Notes under the pieces: generated by a model | What the model saw: the letters and a program-made list of their open reading frames with translations, nothing else | Told to the model about the DNA's origin: nothing | Database searches by the model: none | Translations under genes and position numbers: made by a program | NCBI GenBank assembly: GCA_025094145.1 | Contig: JALLLS010000026.1 | Location: 186,001 to 250,000 of the forward strand | DNA from: Spinellus fusiger | Lineage: Eukaryota > Mucoromycota > Mucoromycetes > Mucorales > Phycomycetaceae | Length of the DNA: 64,000 bases | Reading direction: 5' to 3' | Part shown: piece after piece, positions 11,596 to 23,743 of the stretch | Position numbering within the stretch: position 1 is the stretch's first letter | Layout: every line of letters starts with the position of its first letter

Positions 11596-14500
11596 TTAGA
11601 GGACAAATAAGAATCTCAAATCTTCAACACTGAGTCTTTCCAAAGCTGACTTGTCTTTGCCTGCCAAATAGACTTGTCAGCTGCTTTATCATGCAATACC
11701 TCCCCATGACTCCTTATCAATTTACCAATTGTACTCTCCACTAGTGCCTGCTTTTTCTCCTGTAATTGCACAATTCGGCTCTCAATGCTATTCTCTATGA
11801 TAAGGCGGGTGATTTTGATTGGTCTGTGTTGGCCTAATCGATGAATCCGGTCCATGGCCTATAGAGTGGGATGTTTGAGTTCTTCTGTCTCTTCTGCCAC
11901 TACAGAGGCATCGTTGCGCCTGGTCTTTTCATTTTTTATTTTCTTCTTCTTACCTGCACTAGAGGACGCAATAGTGTGTTAGAATCCTAGTAGAGGAGAG
12001 CAACAAACATAGAAAAACATGTCACTTACATTCCGCAGCCTATAATAAGCACATACATCAACACAGCAATGAGTACATCTGTGCTTTTTATAGAATGTAT
12101 GCATAGAGATAGGGCCTATATTGATGTCCACTTTTGCTATCCAATAAGAATACCACCTACCGGATTCCACCATGGGTCACTGAGTCATTGTGAGTCGGGT
12201 AAAGATGTAGCGTATTGATTGCATTGATAGTGTGACAGTATATAATATTAGCATATCAATGTAGAGTGTAGAGTGTAGAGTGTATAGATACATAATGTAC
12301 ATAGTATGTACACCATAAAAAATACACCATACACCATACAAAATACAGTAGATGAACATTTCAATGGGTCGTCCTTTGTCTCCCTCTCCATGTCATGTTA
12401 CTTACCAAATAAACACACGGCTAGCCTCTGTAAGATTAAGCGCAACGCCTCCTGCCTTGAGACTGATAAGAAATACCGTCACTGTTGGTCTAGTCATAAA
12501 ACTTGTCTTATTTTAGTCTTTATCCCAAGGCACACGGCGTGTTACCGGTGAATTGCTGAATCTCTCTGCTGGGGTGACATGGAGCCATCCATTCGAATGC
12601 ACTCAAACCCAGCCCGTGATAAGCGCCAATACACCAAGTCCAGGAAATTGACAAACTAAGAACAATAAACACTTTATGCCAAAATAACACCTTGTTACCT
12701 GAGAAAACACAATACTAAAAAAGGTGAGATGGGCGGAATGGCTTTTGCATTTTACCTTTTAATTGTTCTGTCTTCTCTGCGAAGCTTAGTGAGTTCTTCG
12801 ACAAGGGCTTCTATTTTAGTAGAACTGCGCCATTTGCTCATATCAATTCGATTTACAATGCTTGTTTTGGAAAAGGGTCCTTCCGAACCATGGTGTAATT
12901 CAAGACTCGGCTGGGACAGATCCACGGTAAGTATAGCAAAACAGGTAGGACATTTAGGCTTTTGCTGGAATGAACTGTCAAAACTTTGATAGTATTGAAT
13001 GCAACACTTGTTTAAAGAAGAATTGGGTGAGTTTCTTAATATGCAGTGTCAGCACCTTACTTCTCTACAGAAAACATGTTTGCATGCAGCAGCAATTGCA
13101 TCCTTGGGGTAGAGGGATGAGTCAATGCATTGGTCTTTTCACTTACTTCTGGAGGCTCACTACAGAGCATGCAGACCAGTTGTTTGTTATCTGAAAGGTC
13201 CTTCTTCTTAGTCACTAGGTCAGGGTGGTTGGCTAGTGTAGAGAATGAGTATTGAGGGAGGGTGTGTTTTTTCCACAGGTCCTTACCACTCTGGCGCATC
13301 TTCATTAGCAGTTCAAAGATGTTAGCATAATTGTTGAGTACGGAGCCTGTGGAGAGACCATTGTCAATGCATGATGTACATAGCCAAGAGATATGGCATA
13401 GATGGGATACATTATGAGATACAAAAGGTACACAAAATACATTAGATATATGAGATACATAAGAATACATATGGAGACACAGGGAGACACAAGGAGACAC
13501 AAATTCATTGATAGAATAAAAACAGTTCACCTTACCTTGCTCCACATAAGTCGTGAATTTACGAGCTGAATCTGTAAAGAGTGACTTGTACACATCTTCC
13601 TCCTCTTCATTAAACACATCTCTCCTGACGACCACTGTACGAGGCGGAAGACCCAAGTCATCTGCACATTCTAGTTTTGTTCTTCTAAGCATCATCTTGT
13701 CTAACAGTAAACGTAATTTACTCATAGCCAATCGGCCTTCTTCCCCATGACCATCATTTTGTATTGGCTTAAGAACCTCAGTGTTCCACCAGCAACAATG
13801 ACTAGAGTCCATGCCAATACAATGGCAAGAAGAATAGAAAAAGGAAATAAACATCCCACTTGTAAGAAATAAGGGGGCAAAGACAAAGAGTGTGTTCACC
13901 TACTCCATTGGCTTATGTCCGCACTGGTCACAGTGTCTTCTATCTGTAAACTTCCAACGAATGCTCTTGCATGGACACTTTTTGCAAAAGTAGTAGGCGA
14001 ATGGATCTATAGGCTGTAAATAAGACTCTTTTCTTCTTTTCTTTTGGGAAGGAAGAATGGAATTATGCCTTGTACTTACCGGCCTGCATAAATCGGATCA
14101 ACGAGTACAGCTCACCCACACGATTCTGGAGAGGTGTACCAGACAATGACCATTTAAACTGGCCTTTTAGATTGAACTTATAGGGTGTGAGTGTGTTGGT
14201 GGGGTTGGAAAAGAGACACTGCATTGCCTTACCACCGATCTGGCAGTATTGCATGATCTGTCTTTGATGTTGTGGGCCTGTAAGTCATTGAATTGTTAGA
14301 TAAGCAAGCACAGTAGATAGGTAGATAGATGAGAAGCACAGAGCCCCCACTGCCAAGCCCCCTCCTTCCTCTCTTCCTGATAGTCACCTCATCCAGAATG
14401 ATACGGTGCCATTGGATAGAGTGAAGAAGAGACTCTTCTTTGACCAATTCGCCTTGCTTCTTCTTGCCGTACTCCTGTCTTCGGAATCCTCCTTCAATGA

Positions 14501-15948
14501 TGGAATCTACCTAGTCTGAGTTGCATGAAAAAAGGGAATGTACCTACAGCTAGTAAGAACAACATTATATTTGCTGATTTCAGCAACTTCATCTGATCTG
14601 TTGGTGCCATGGAACAGACAGACACTCAGTGCACTCTTTGTGTGTGTTTCTATTTCTCGCTTCCATTGCATAAGAGCAACCTACTAATATCAGTCACTTT
14701 GTTCTCTCATGCCGCAGGTAGTACCGTAGGGGCAATCACTAGATTCAATTTCTTCTTGTCGCTTAATAGCAATGAAATGGTCTGGATAGTCTTTCCCATT
14801 CCCATCTCATCCTAATGCAGGCAAATACAACAGCAGCAGTAATAATAGCAGTAATAATATCAGCAACAACAACAACAACATTAGACACCCCTCCAATGTC
14901 TCTTGTAAGTCACTACTTACTGCCAACACACCCCCTTTGAACTGTACAAAATAGAGAGAATACAATCAACACGCCATTCTCCAACAAGGACTTACATCAT
15001 TTGACTTTTCCTGCTGCACCATCCAACCTACACCCAGCTTCTGGAATGGCAGCAGCTCAAGACACAAATCTTTAGGCTGCTCACTGGGCACAACAGGAAT
15101 GGCTTCACATTCCTCCAAATCCCTCCATACATTGGCCAACTCAGGGTGTTGTTCAATGAGCTTCTTGCTTGTTCTTTGTAACTAATAAGAATCTACAGTC
15201 AATGGACATTCACAATGAACGGACAATCTACCCATGTCTGTCTTGGTGTATCCACTCGGCCACGTCTTCTTGCAGGTGGAGGTACAAAGGGAGTAGACGT
15301 ATGTTGGGGATCTTCATCTTCTGAAGAAGAACTAGCACTCGCACTATCATTTCCTTCTGCAGTGTCATTCTCTTCTGCAGTGTCATTCTCTTCTGCAGTG
15401 TCATTCTCTTCTGCAGTGTCATTCTCTTCTGCAGTTTCATTCTCTTCTTTCTTCGTTTTACTGGTCTTTTTCTTCAATGCTTTCTTCTCTGCTATTGTCT
15501 CCTCACTGCTGATCTTTTTGTTCTTTGATCTATCCTTTGCAGTAGAAGTACTGGCAGATGGATAGGTATCAATGACATCACGGCCCTTTCCCTTACGATT
15601 TTGGCTGACTTTGACAGGTGCTGCGGTAGAAGCTTCTGATCCACTCGCAAGACTGCTTGAAGACTCTATTCTAGGGTGTTTTGCCTTTGATTGTGCTCTT
15701 TTCATCAAAACATGGCGTCTAGGAAGAACACGCAGGACTCTTTGGAAATCCTCCTCTTCTTCTTCCTCTTCTTCTTCCTCCGTCTCTTCTTTTTTATTAC
15801 TATTCTGGCTGCGGATTGTACGCTTTCTCTTTGCAGTCAATCCACTTGTTGAGACTTCAGGAGTCTCCATGTCCTTTTCTATTGAATCAGAAGCCACAGC
15901 TGTAGGAGTGGCTGTACCTATACGTGTGGATCGGCGAAGTGCTACCAT
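11596..15948 (-). CDS. RAD16: Rad16-type SNF2 helicase with RING finger (nucleotide-excision repair)
   Basis: DNA-dependent ATPase/ubiquitin-ligase-type protein for global-genome NER. I resolve 22 exons (5' to 3' on the minus strand): 15948-15232, 15181-14996, 14941-14921, 14811-14725, 14680-14548, 14506-14388, 14277-14233, 14176-14080, 14006-13904, 13801-13536, 13346-13287, 13232-13147, 13102-13061, 13006-12756, 12714-12699, 12655-12546, 12501-12406, 12179-12161, 12039-12030, 11958-11954, 11858-11726, 11660-11596; the sum is 2667 nt, 888 aa, in frame. Motifs: [12 protein letters not shown], Walker A DEMGMGKT (about 309), DEAH split by an intron (about 420), [11 protein letters not shown], a Cys-rich CGH insert, C3HC4 RING (CMLC ... 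CKHVFCREC ... CPTC, about 630-690), [35 protein letters not shown], and the Rad16-type end [10 protein letters not shown]. The N terminus is acidic with a TAEEND repeat. Exons of 21, 16, 19, 10 and 5 nt are notable. Confidence 0.93.
15345..15440 (-). repeat. 18-bp in-frame tandem repeat in RAD16
   Basis: Four to five copies of an 18-bp unit encoding TAEEND in the acidic, presumably disordered N-terminal region of Rad16. The following [14 protein letters not shown] stretch is also acidic. Confidence 0.85.
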
Positions 15949-16309
15949 GTCAAATTTTCGCTCTCTCTCTCTCTATAAATAAATAAATAGATAAATAGAT
16001 AGATATATAAAAAGGTTAAAAAAGAACAAAACCCAACAAGTTAAAGTTTCCATCTATGCCTCTCGATTGTCACGTGGATTGCTCAGTGTCCGATCTCGGA
16101 GACTCGCTCAAGACACTAAGAAACAACTCCTTTGGCCATAGTTGTATTAGTCGTATTATTATGATGATGAGTATGAGTAGTATGAGTAGCAGCAGCCATG
16201 TAAAAACAAAGAGAAATAGTCCGAATGATAGACAGACTACATAGACAGACTACATAGACAGACTACATAGACAGACTACATAGATAGATGACATAGACAA
16301 TAGAGTTTA
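15949..16309. repeat. RAD16 promoter region and 14-bp repeats
   Basis: Upstream of RAD16 there are TC/TA-rich tracts (15960-16010). Near 16228-16280, about four copies of the 14-bp unit agacagactacata lie just 3' of the Mic12-like gene stop. Confidence 0.7.
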
Positions 16310-16659
16310 TTATTCAGGCTTGTTTCCCAGTACATGGGTAGTCCATAAAGCACCAATATGGTGAGGAACATTAGAGTAAATAATGGCATGAGCAGCCTTG
16401 GTGACATGTTCGTTCCATGATGTCTTTACTGTAAAAGAAAGAGTCACTACATGTGTTTTTTTTAGCACAGCGTCTTACATGAAGGCACAAGTCGCTCAGA
16501 CATATAGTGAGAGTCCAACACAGGCAAGGCAAGAGGTTCGGAGGTTTGGCCGAGTTTCTGTTGGAGGGCTATTCTTTCATGCTTGAGGTCATTGTTGTAT
16601 TGGTAGGCAAAAGCAGACAGTGCAATGGTGCCTGCAAGTAAAGAGAGTTTCTTTGCCAT
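16310..16659 (-). CDS. Mic12-like MICOS complex subunit, 99 aa
   Basis: Two exons, 16659-16479 and 16428-16310, join in frame (300 nt). The protein starts MAKKLSLLAGTIALSAFAYQ, a single N-terminal hydrophobic segment, followed by a charged helix (NNDLKHERIALQQKL) and then ERLVPSLKTSWNEHVTKAA across the splice. This layout (short, one N-terminal TM, then a VPSxKxxWNxxV-like motif) matches the fungal Mic12/Aim5 family of the mitochondrial contact site (MICOS) complex. Assignment is from pattern memory, not from a search, so I leave the symbol blank. Confidence 0.65.
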
Positions 16660-18848
16660 GTGTAAATAATAATAATAAAAAGACAACACGTGAAAATAGT
16701 AAATAAGAGTCCCTTACTACTTTATCAATAAAGCAGTCAATGTGTGTTACAGTCTTCCCTCTTCCACGTTGTCCTTGATGAAATAATAATAAAAGTGTCC
16801 AATCAAAGAGCAGCATTGGCAGTCACCTACTTCATTTCTTTTCTTGGGTAAAAAAAAGGTAAGTCAACTCTCACTACATCATCATCAACAAAGGGACTGT
16901 TAGTGATAAAGACATACCTATTATTATCAAGGGACAGATGAAAAGATGGATTTATATTGGGTAGTTTGGATTCTTTATAGTAATTCAGTAGTCTAATGCA
17001 CATCATAGGCTAATAACATTCAATATACTCTTGTACTTTTTCATTCTTCAAGAAAAGGACAAAGACAAACAAATGTCTTTATGAATAAATGAGAATTAGC
17101 CACTCATTATGCTTATGTCTATACCTATACTTTTATGGATTCTTGGTGTGAAATCCATGTCCTATGAAAGTATGTCACTACTGGCAGCTTTTGAGATGGG
17201 GAGAGTGAAATACGAGTGACTATTTCGAATGCACCTTTAGCAGAGAAGTAGACATGGTGTATAGAGAGGTAACGAGAGCAAAACAAGAGCCTCGTGAGAA
17301 GAGCTCTGTGGAATGATAACCACTAGATCATCCTACACATTGCCAAGAAAGTAAAAAGGTAAAAGGAGGTTTCTATCTCTTGTTAACAGGTGGCACACAG
17401 ATAGGGCAATACTACCTTGGCACAATGGGTCTTGATGGGAATGGAAAGGAAGATGCTTTCTCGAGCACAGCCTATCCACGTTCTACAATGAGGTAAAGAA
17501 AATAGACCTGGTCCTCGTGAATAACAACCTTTTCTTGATCTTTATTATTTTTGCTAAAATAGTAAAGAGATCTATATTTTAAGGGCTGTGTACAGGGAAA
17601 TTACTTTACAATTGCCTATGGCCTGTTTGCTATAGTTCCTAAAGAATAAAAGGTTACTGCCAAGACTAAAAATGATGTTTGAACCATGAAGGAACACCAT
17701 GCCAGGCTATCTGCATAGAGTGCTTCTATCCATGCTATTCACTTGGATCCTGGGCTTAATACATCACAGCTACATTTAGTTTGAATCAACAGATCTGTTC
17801 TATCTGAACTGGTATGACTCACCAGAGGATTCATGTTTTCATTTGTTTATAAATTGGCACAAGACCTCTTTATTTCTATGGCAGTGTCTTTATGTCTTGT
17901 CTCTGAGATCACCCGCAAAACCACTATGAACCTACTGTATGCTTTATTTGTATCTTCTCCCTAACATGGAGGAATGGTGTGACTGTTCTAAACAAGTTGA
18001 ACGATTGATCTTATTACCGCTCTATCATTACATCATTCTGTTGGCTCTCCTCTGTCTTGGCATGGATACCAATAGTACACTCAACACTCACATCTCTACC
18101 AGTTCTATTCTTATACCAATGTTCCTGAAAACATACCTCACTCGGCCCTCAAACTGATTTATGTTCATCTAACACCAAGGCCATAAGGATCAGGTCAACG
18201 GGTTAAATGACGAACCTTGTTGCTAACTTCAGGGTCAGAGACAAAGAAACATTCATAAAGACCTTTTCCGAGGAAACTGTTTGGGAATCGTCAGCATAAT
18301 TCTCACCCTTCTTTTTGGAGAGATAGAAGAAAGATAAAAGCAGTCCCAGAAGGTATTCTAGTCCAACGTGTTGTGATACGAAATGAATAACATTCAACTC
18401 TTTTAGAGTGCCAGTCTTTTCTTTCTGCTTAAACTTTCCCCACTATGGACAGATCTATAAATATATATTTATATAAAAAAGAAAATATAATAATAATAAA
18501 AAAGAGCATGGAGACATTGAATCACTCTGTTTCGTGAATTATGCTTGGTCATTGTATCCACAGGCATCTTTTGATCGGCGATGAGAACACCACCCGCTTT
18601 AGTACACTGTACGAGGTTTAGATAAATAAAAAAAGATAACCAACGGTCCATGTGCTAGGTGTTTTTAAAAGTGAAGTATACTTCAACTGAGACTTTAATC
18701 TGTACACTTATTTTTAAACAGCGCATAAAGAGTCGTCATCTCAATTCTTCTCATTCATTTTAAGATTGTTTATCATCTTCTATTGTACTTGCTCATCCTA
18801 TTAAGAGTTAATTTTCCTTTATTTGACTTGTTATTTACATATTCAATG

Positions 18849-18879
<31 letters not shown>

Positions 18880-21800
18880 CAGCATCAACCTAGAGTTGTC
18901 TATTCTGGGCATTCTACAGCCTCAGGACTGTATATCTGTAATAGTTATGTAGAGAAAACCGCCATTTTGTAATATATTATTTCTTCTTCTTCTTTGTTTC
19001 ATTGTTAGTCTACTATTTTCGCATTTCAAATATATATATTTCTTATGAAATGAAAGATCATTCATTGTCTGGGATGTATAATAAGGTTCAAGTAAGTGCT
19101 TGAAAGAAAGAAAAGTGATTACTATATTTAGATAGAATGAAAAGGGCGTTTTATCTGTGACTTTTACCAGGAGATCTTCACTACTATTACCATATAAGGG
19201 GATTATAACAGTAGAACAGAGAAAAATACTATAAAATTGTAACAAAAATGATGCATTAGATTTTATTGATTTAAAAAAAGAAAAGAAAAAAACTGGCTTC
19301 CAGTGGCTGCCCTGAGAAGTGTATTCTTCGGAGATTTCCAAATGTTAAGCTGGATTCTCAACCCAACATTGGGTATAGGGAATTCTTTTTGCTGATGAGC
19401 CTTATTTTTACTATGGAGTTTGATTTTGTATTTAATAAAGCTACCACTCATCCTTCATTTTTGGCAGAAAGAAAGGGGGTGAGCTGAAATGAACTTTAGG
19501 AGTTACCTATGATAGATCGAAGAGAACTCTCTCCAACCCAAGTTTACTTTCTGACTTTATAAAGAATGCAATAGTCACTAGTACTATTGAATATAAAGCT
19601 TTTATTTTTATTTTTATTTTTAAAATGAGAACAAAGCAAGAAAAGAATAGACACAAATGATATTAGAAACACTTTGATTGGACATGGAAATAGCAGTACC
19701 TTATCTTGCAGTTTACTAAGTATGGGATGGGGCTGATGAGCTGTAGTGACAGCAATCAAATCCCGAGAATAGGTATCACAGGCAGTTCACTAAAACGTAT
19801 TTCTAGTAAGAAAAAGACTTTTGGCAATGATAGTGCTATTCCATGGTTTTATATATATATAAAACTGCCTATCATGGGCAAAAGATCAGAAACTTCTAAA
19901 GTGTAAAATATTACATGGACTCCAAGCTGAATGCCTTTCTTTAAGGAGATGATTCACTCGAACTTTTCTGTCTCCTTATCTTACACTTTGAGGCTATCTA
20001 TCACTAGAAATAAAAATAAAAGGAAATAAAAAAATAAAAAAAACATGGAAAGTATTTTCATCGCCAGAAAACAACGAGAGATCTAACTAACTACTCTGAA
20101 TAACACATGTTATATTAACACACTAATTGTTTACTGTATGGAGAAAAACTAGTATTCATTGTCTTGTAGAATTGCTTTCTATAGAAATGTACTATCTCTT
20201 AAAAAATAGCTCATATTTAATATGAAAGTTTCTTTTCTTTTCATTGGTATTGATGTGATCATTGGTATTGATGTGATACTATCTATTCGATCAGATTCAA
20301 TGTATTCTTCCCATAATTATAAAATAAAATAGTAAAGTTATGATAACGAAACAGGCTGTCAGTATTTTCATTCTCAGAAAAAAGACATAAGAAGAAAGAG
20401 TTTATATAGATAAGGAGTTTCTACATTCATCTCAAAGGAAAGAGTACTATACTATCATCTATATCAAAGCAGTCGTTGATAAAGTTAAACAAAAAGTGAA
20501 TACTTTAAAGAATAATATAAAGAGAGTTAAGCTCTCATGATGCCATGGAATACTATTTTATCTTATGCTGATAGGCATGTTATATGATAAAAGATAGCAT
20601 TGATCCCATCAAATAAACTGATATCTCAATAAACATAATAATATGATTATTATCTCATACATCTGCATTTCATTTAAGCATTGACTTTATTATCCAAGAT
20701 AACACTTCTATATATTAAGCTAACAAATCATTTCGGAGGAATAGATAGGGGATATAAATTATAAAGACAAATCAGACTTCACAAATACTTCATCTTTAAC
20801 CTACTGGGGACTCTGATGCACCCTAGATCAAAGAACTCTGATGACTATGGTGACTCCTAACAATAATGATCAGTCAAAGTGCTCTTTATTACTGAAATCA
20901 AGATACTTTCTATATACAGTTCAAAGTATTATTATTATTTGGGCGTTGGTTGCTATTCGCGCATTGGGCATGTTAGCCACCCTATGAGAACTTTTGAAAA
21001 ATAAGAATAAACATAGAAACACTTCAAACACATAAGTGAAAAAATAATGCAGAAGAATAAGAGACAGATGGACAGAGAATACAAAACCTCAAATGAGGGG
21101 AAAATGATGAAAAATGAGAAATGATGGTAAAATGAGAATTATGAATAGACAGCCAAAAAGACCATACAGTCAGCAAGGAAACCAGGACACCAAAAAGATA
21201 ATCGTCATCCTGTGGCTACTTTCTATTACAGGAAGATGAAAAGAAATAGTATATAACATCCGCTATTTCTAAATATCAGAGTAAATCAACAAATGGCAAT
21301 CAGTGATTGATTGTGAATACATTGGTATCAAATGGTAGTATTTTTTATATGTCCAATCAAGATGTTTGTATTATTATTTTCATCTCCTGACTTTCTTTAG
21401 GCTATCTCTTTTTATTATAGTTATATTTATTTCTATTAAGAATATTACATACAGCTCATAAGAATAGGATCTATGTTTAAAAATGCATCTGTGAAAGTTT
21501 ATTGTTCTTGCTGATCATTTTTAATGTTTGCTATCCACTCGAATCTTGACTGCATTCATGCATGATAATAATAATAACAATAATAATAATGATAATAACA
21601 ATCAAAACTGTTATAGAACTATGTAAATCGGTGACTTTAAAAATAACAAACTCATCTCACTATAGAATCATAATATATTATTCCACTTTAAAAGTGAAGA
21701 AAAGAAAAACATCAAATCAAGCAAATCAAGCAAATCAAATCAGCCCTGGATATTTTAGTGTCTTGGAATTTCCCCTTCTCTCTTCTAATTTACATTGAGC

Positions 21801-23743
21801 CTTGATTTCACATATGCCATCTCAAAAGTCAGTATAGTAGCTCTTTTATTTATCTATTATCTATTATTTATTATTTATTAAAGAATAGAATAGAATAGAA
21901 TAAACAGTCATACATCAAAGTTTCACATAAAAATGTACATTTTCTATCATGATAGTGTCAATAGATGTACGTTGGAAGATAAGAGCCGTCATCTGATAAT
22001 TCAGAATACTCATGATACAATCTAGCAATGGTATTATTTATTAAGGTAGTCACCTCTCTTCCTGGTTAGACACTCCATAAGAAGGATGTAACAATCATCA
22101 CACTGTTCTATATTTATTGCTAACAGATATCATTTATCATAAGCTACGCCATTGCTATAAAGAAGATAGACCAGCCATCATTAGACTTCTTTTTATTATC
22201 AGCTCTGTCTTCTTTTTATAGATGAAGATAGAGATACATCACATCCTCTTATTGGTACTACTAAATACAAACACTTATCAGCTGATATTAATTTTCATAA
22301 CTCGTTTTTGCAGTGTTCAATCCTTTGAAGATAGTTATAATAAACATAGATGATTGTAATAGTTAACTCTATTCATAGTCTATGGATTATTATAGCCCAG
22401 TAATAAAATAAAGACGTTGGCTTTTTATTTAAAAATAAGAAAAGAACTCCTCTTCACTGCCTAAGTCATCTCAACTGACTAGATCTCACCTGTCTCATGT
22501 TGACCTTGGGTGGTTTCTTGTCTGAGTATGAACAAAGTGATAGTGATATTTTAATCTCCTTAAGAAAGACCTCTCTTTTTGGGTACCTTGTTATGCCATT
22601 GTTATTCATTTTGAGATTTTGTTTCCATTTTACATTCGTCTTTTATTTTATTATTTCTTTAGAGTCTTATTCGTTCATTCTCTGATATTTCATACTCTTT
22701 AGATTAAGGTTTTTCCAGATTCAATGATGTCTTTCTCTTTCTTTCTATGGAGTGTCATTTCAGACACTTAAAGCCTTGTTTAACTTTTCATTTTTACAGG
22801 ACAAGCTGTTAAGCCAGATGAGTATTTAATATTCACAAGTAGACAAAGAGAATGATTGTTTTCATCCGTGTTGGGTCAGTAGTGTGCGCATGAATTCTGT
22901 ATACTTTTTAGGATGCCCCCTCTTTTTAAATATCTATTCTTTTATGTTCTTGTTTCTCTTTCATAATCATGAATATTAGAACTACAATTTTCTCTGTTTC
23001 TTAAATATGTCTACATGGATTGCCTTTTTTTCTTTTTTCTTTTACTTTATTCATAGGTAAACCTTATATTTTTAATACAAGCAAAGATATTGACTCAAAA
23101 AACAGATGATGGACCACTAGACCACTCATAAATACAACCTGTATTACCACTACTTTAGTTTTCTGGTATTGTTTATTCAAATTGACTAGCAGCCTACGAT
23201 TCGAACAGAGAGATAAGTCGATATCTTTCTGTATTCTAAAGATGGACATTTGACTAGAAAGAGGCTACAACTGTGAAGTTAAAGGTAGGTGTTTATAGTA
23301 GAAAGAGACGTTGGATGATGTTTTAGTTAGAAACTATGTTTATCTCTTTGTTTTTTAAATGTATTACTATTGCTCGAGTCGATTAAGAATATCACTACTA
23401 ATAAGAATAAACTATGGCAGTCTTTCTTTATTCAATATATAAAAATAACAGATCATAAAATGGTTTATTTGGTGGTAAATAAAAATGAAATCGTAATAGA
23501 TATACAAAGTGAGGTGTGTACATATAGATATATACAAATATATAAAATATATAAAATAGAGTAAAAATAAAAAATAAAAATAAAAATAAATTCATAAGTG
23601 TTGGTCTAAGCCGTGTTACATAAATATAAAAAGACTATTGTACATAAATAGAGAATAAAACAAGTTGTTGATAAATTACAAAAATAGGAAAATATAATAA
23701 TAATACTAGAGAGAAAAGAGAGGATATTAATAAGAGTAAACAA
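16660..23743. other. 7-kb AT-rich gene desert
   Basis: No convincing gene on either strand. Open frames are short (139 codons at most, at 18922-19341 minus) and show no recognisable domain. It includes a (TA)n run near 18855-18880, many A/T homopolymers, ATT/AAT repeats (21560-21600) and GAATA repeats near 21880. The base composition resembles the decayed-transposon DNA at 33-38 kb, but I could not identify specific transposase motifs here. Confidence 0.5.
18853..18880. repeat. (TA)n microsatellite
   Basis: About 12-13 TA dinucleotides in a row. Confidence 0.9.

Noticed and set aside
11940..12000. Single larger RAD16 exon [11 protein letters not shown] between WWNP and AMDRIHRL
   Set aside because: It would insert a non-conserved stretch; the 10-nt plus 5-nt microexon solution yields the expected AAELQ and keeps the frame.
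14500..14550. Apparent in-frame stop (TAC TAG) in RAD16 suggesting a pseudogene
   Set aside because: Using the acceptor GGTAG at 14507-14509 instead of the earlier AG gives [14 protein letters not shown] in frame, so the gene is intact.
18922..19341. 139-codon minus-strand frame in the gene desert as a gene
   Set aside because: AT-rich and Phe/Ser/Asn-biased, with no motif and no splice support.
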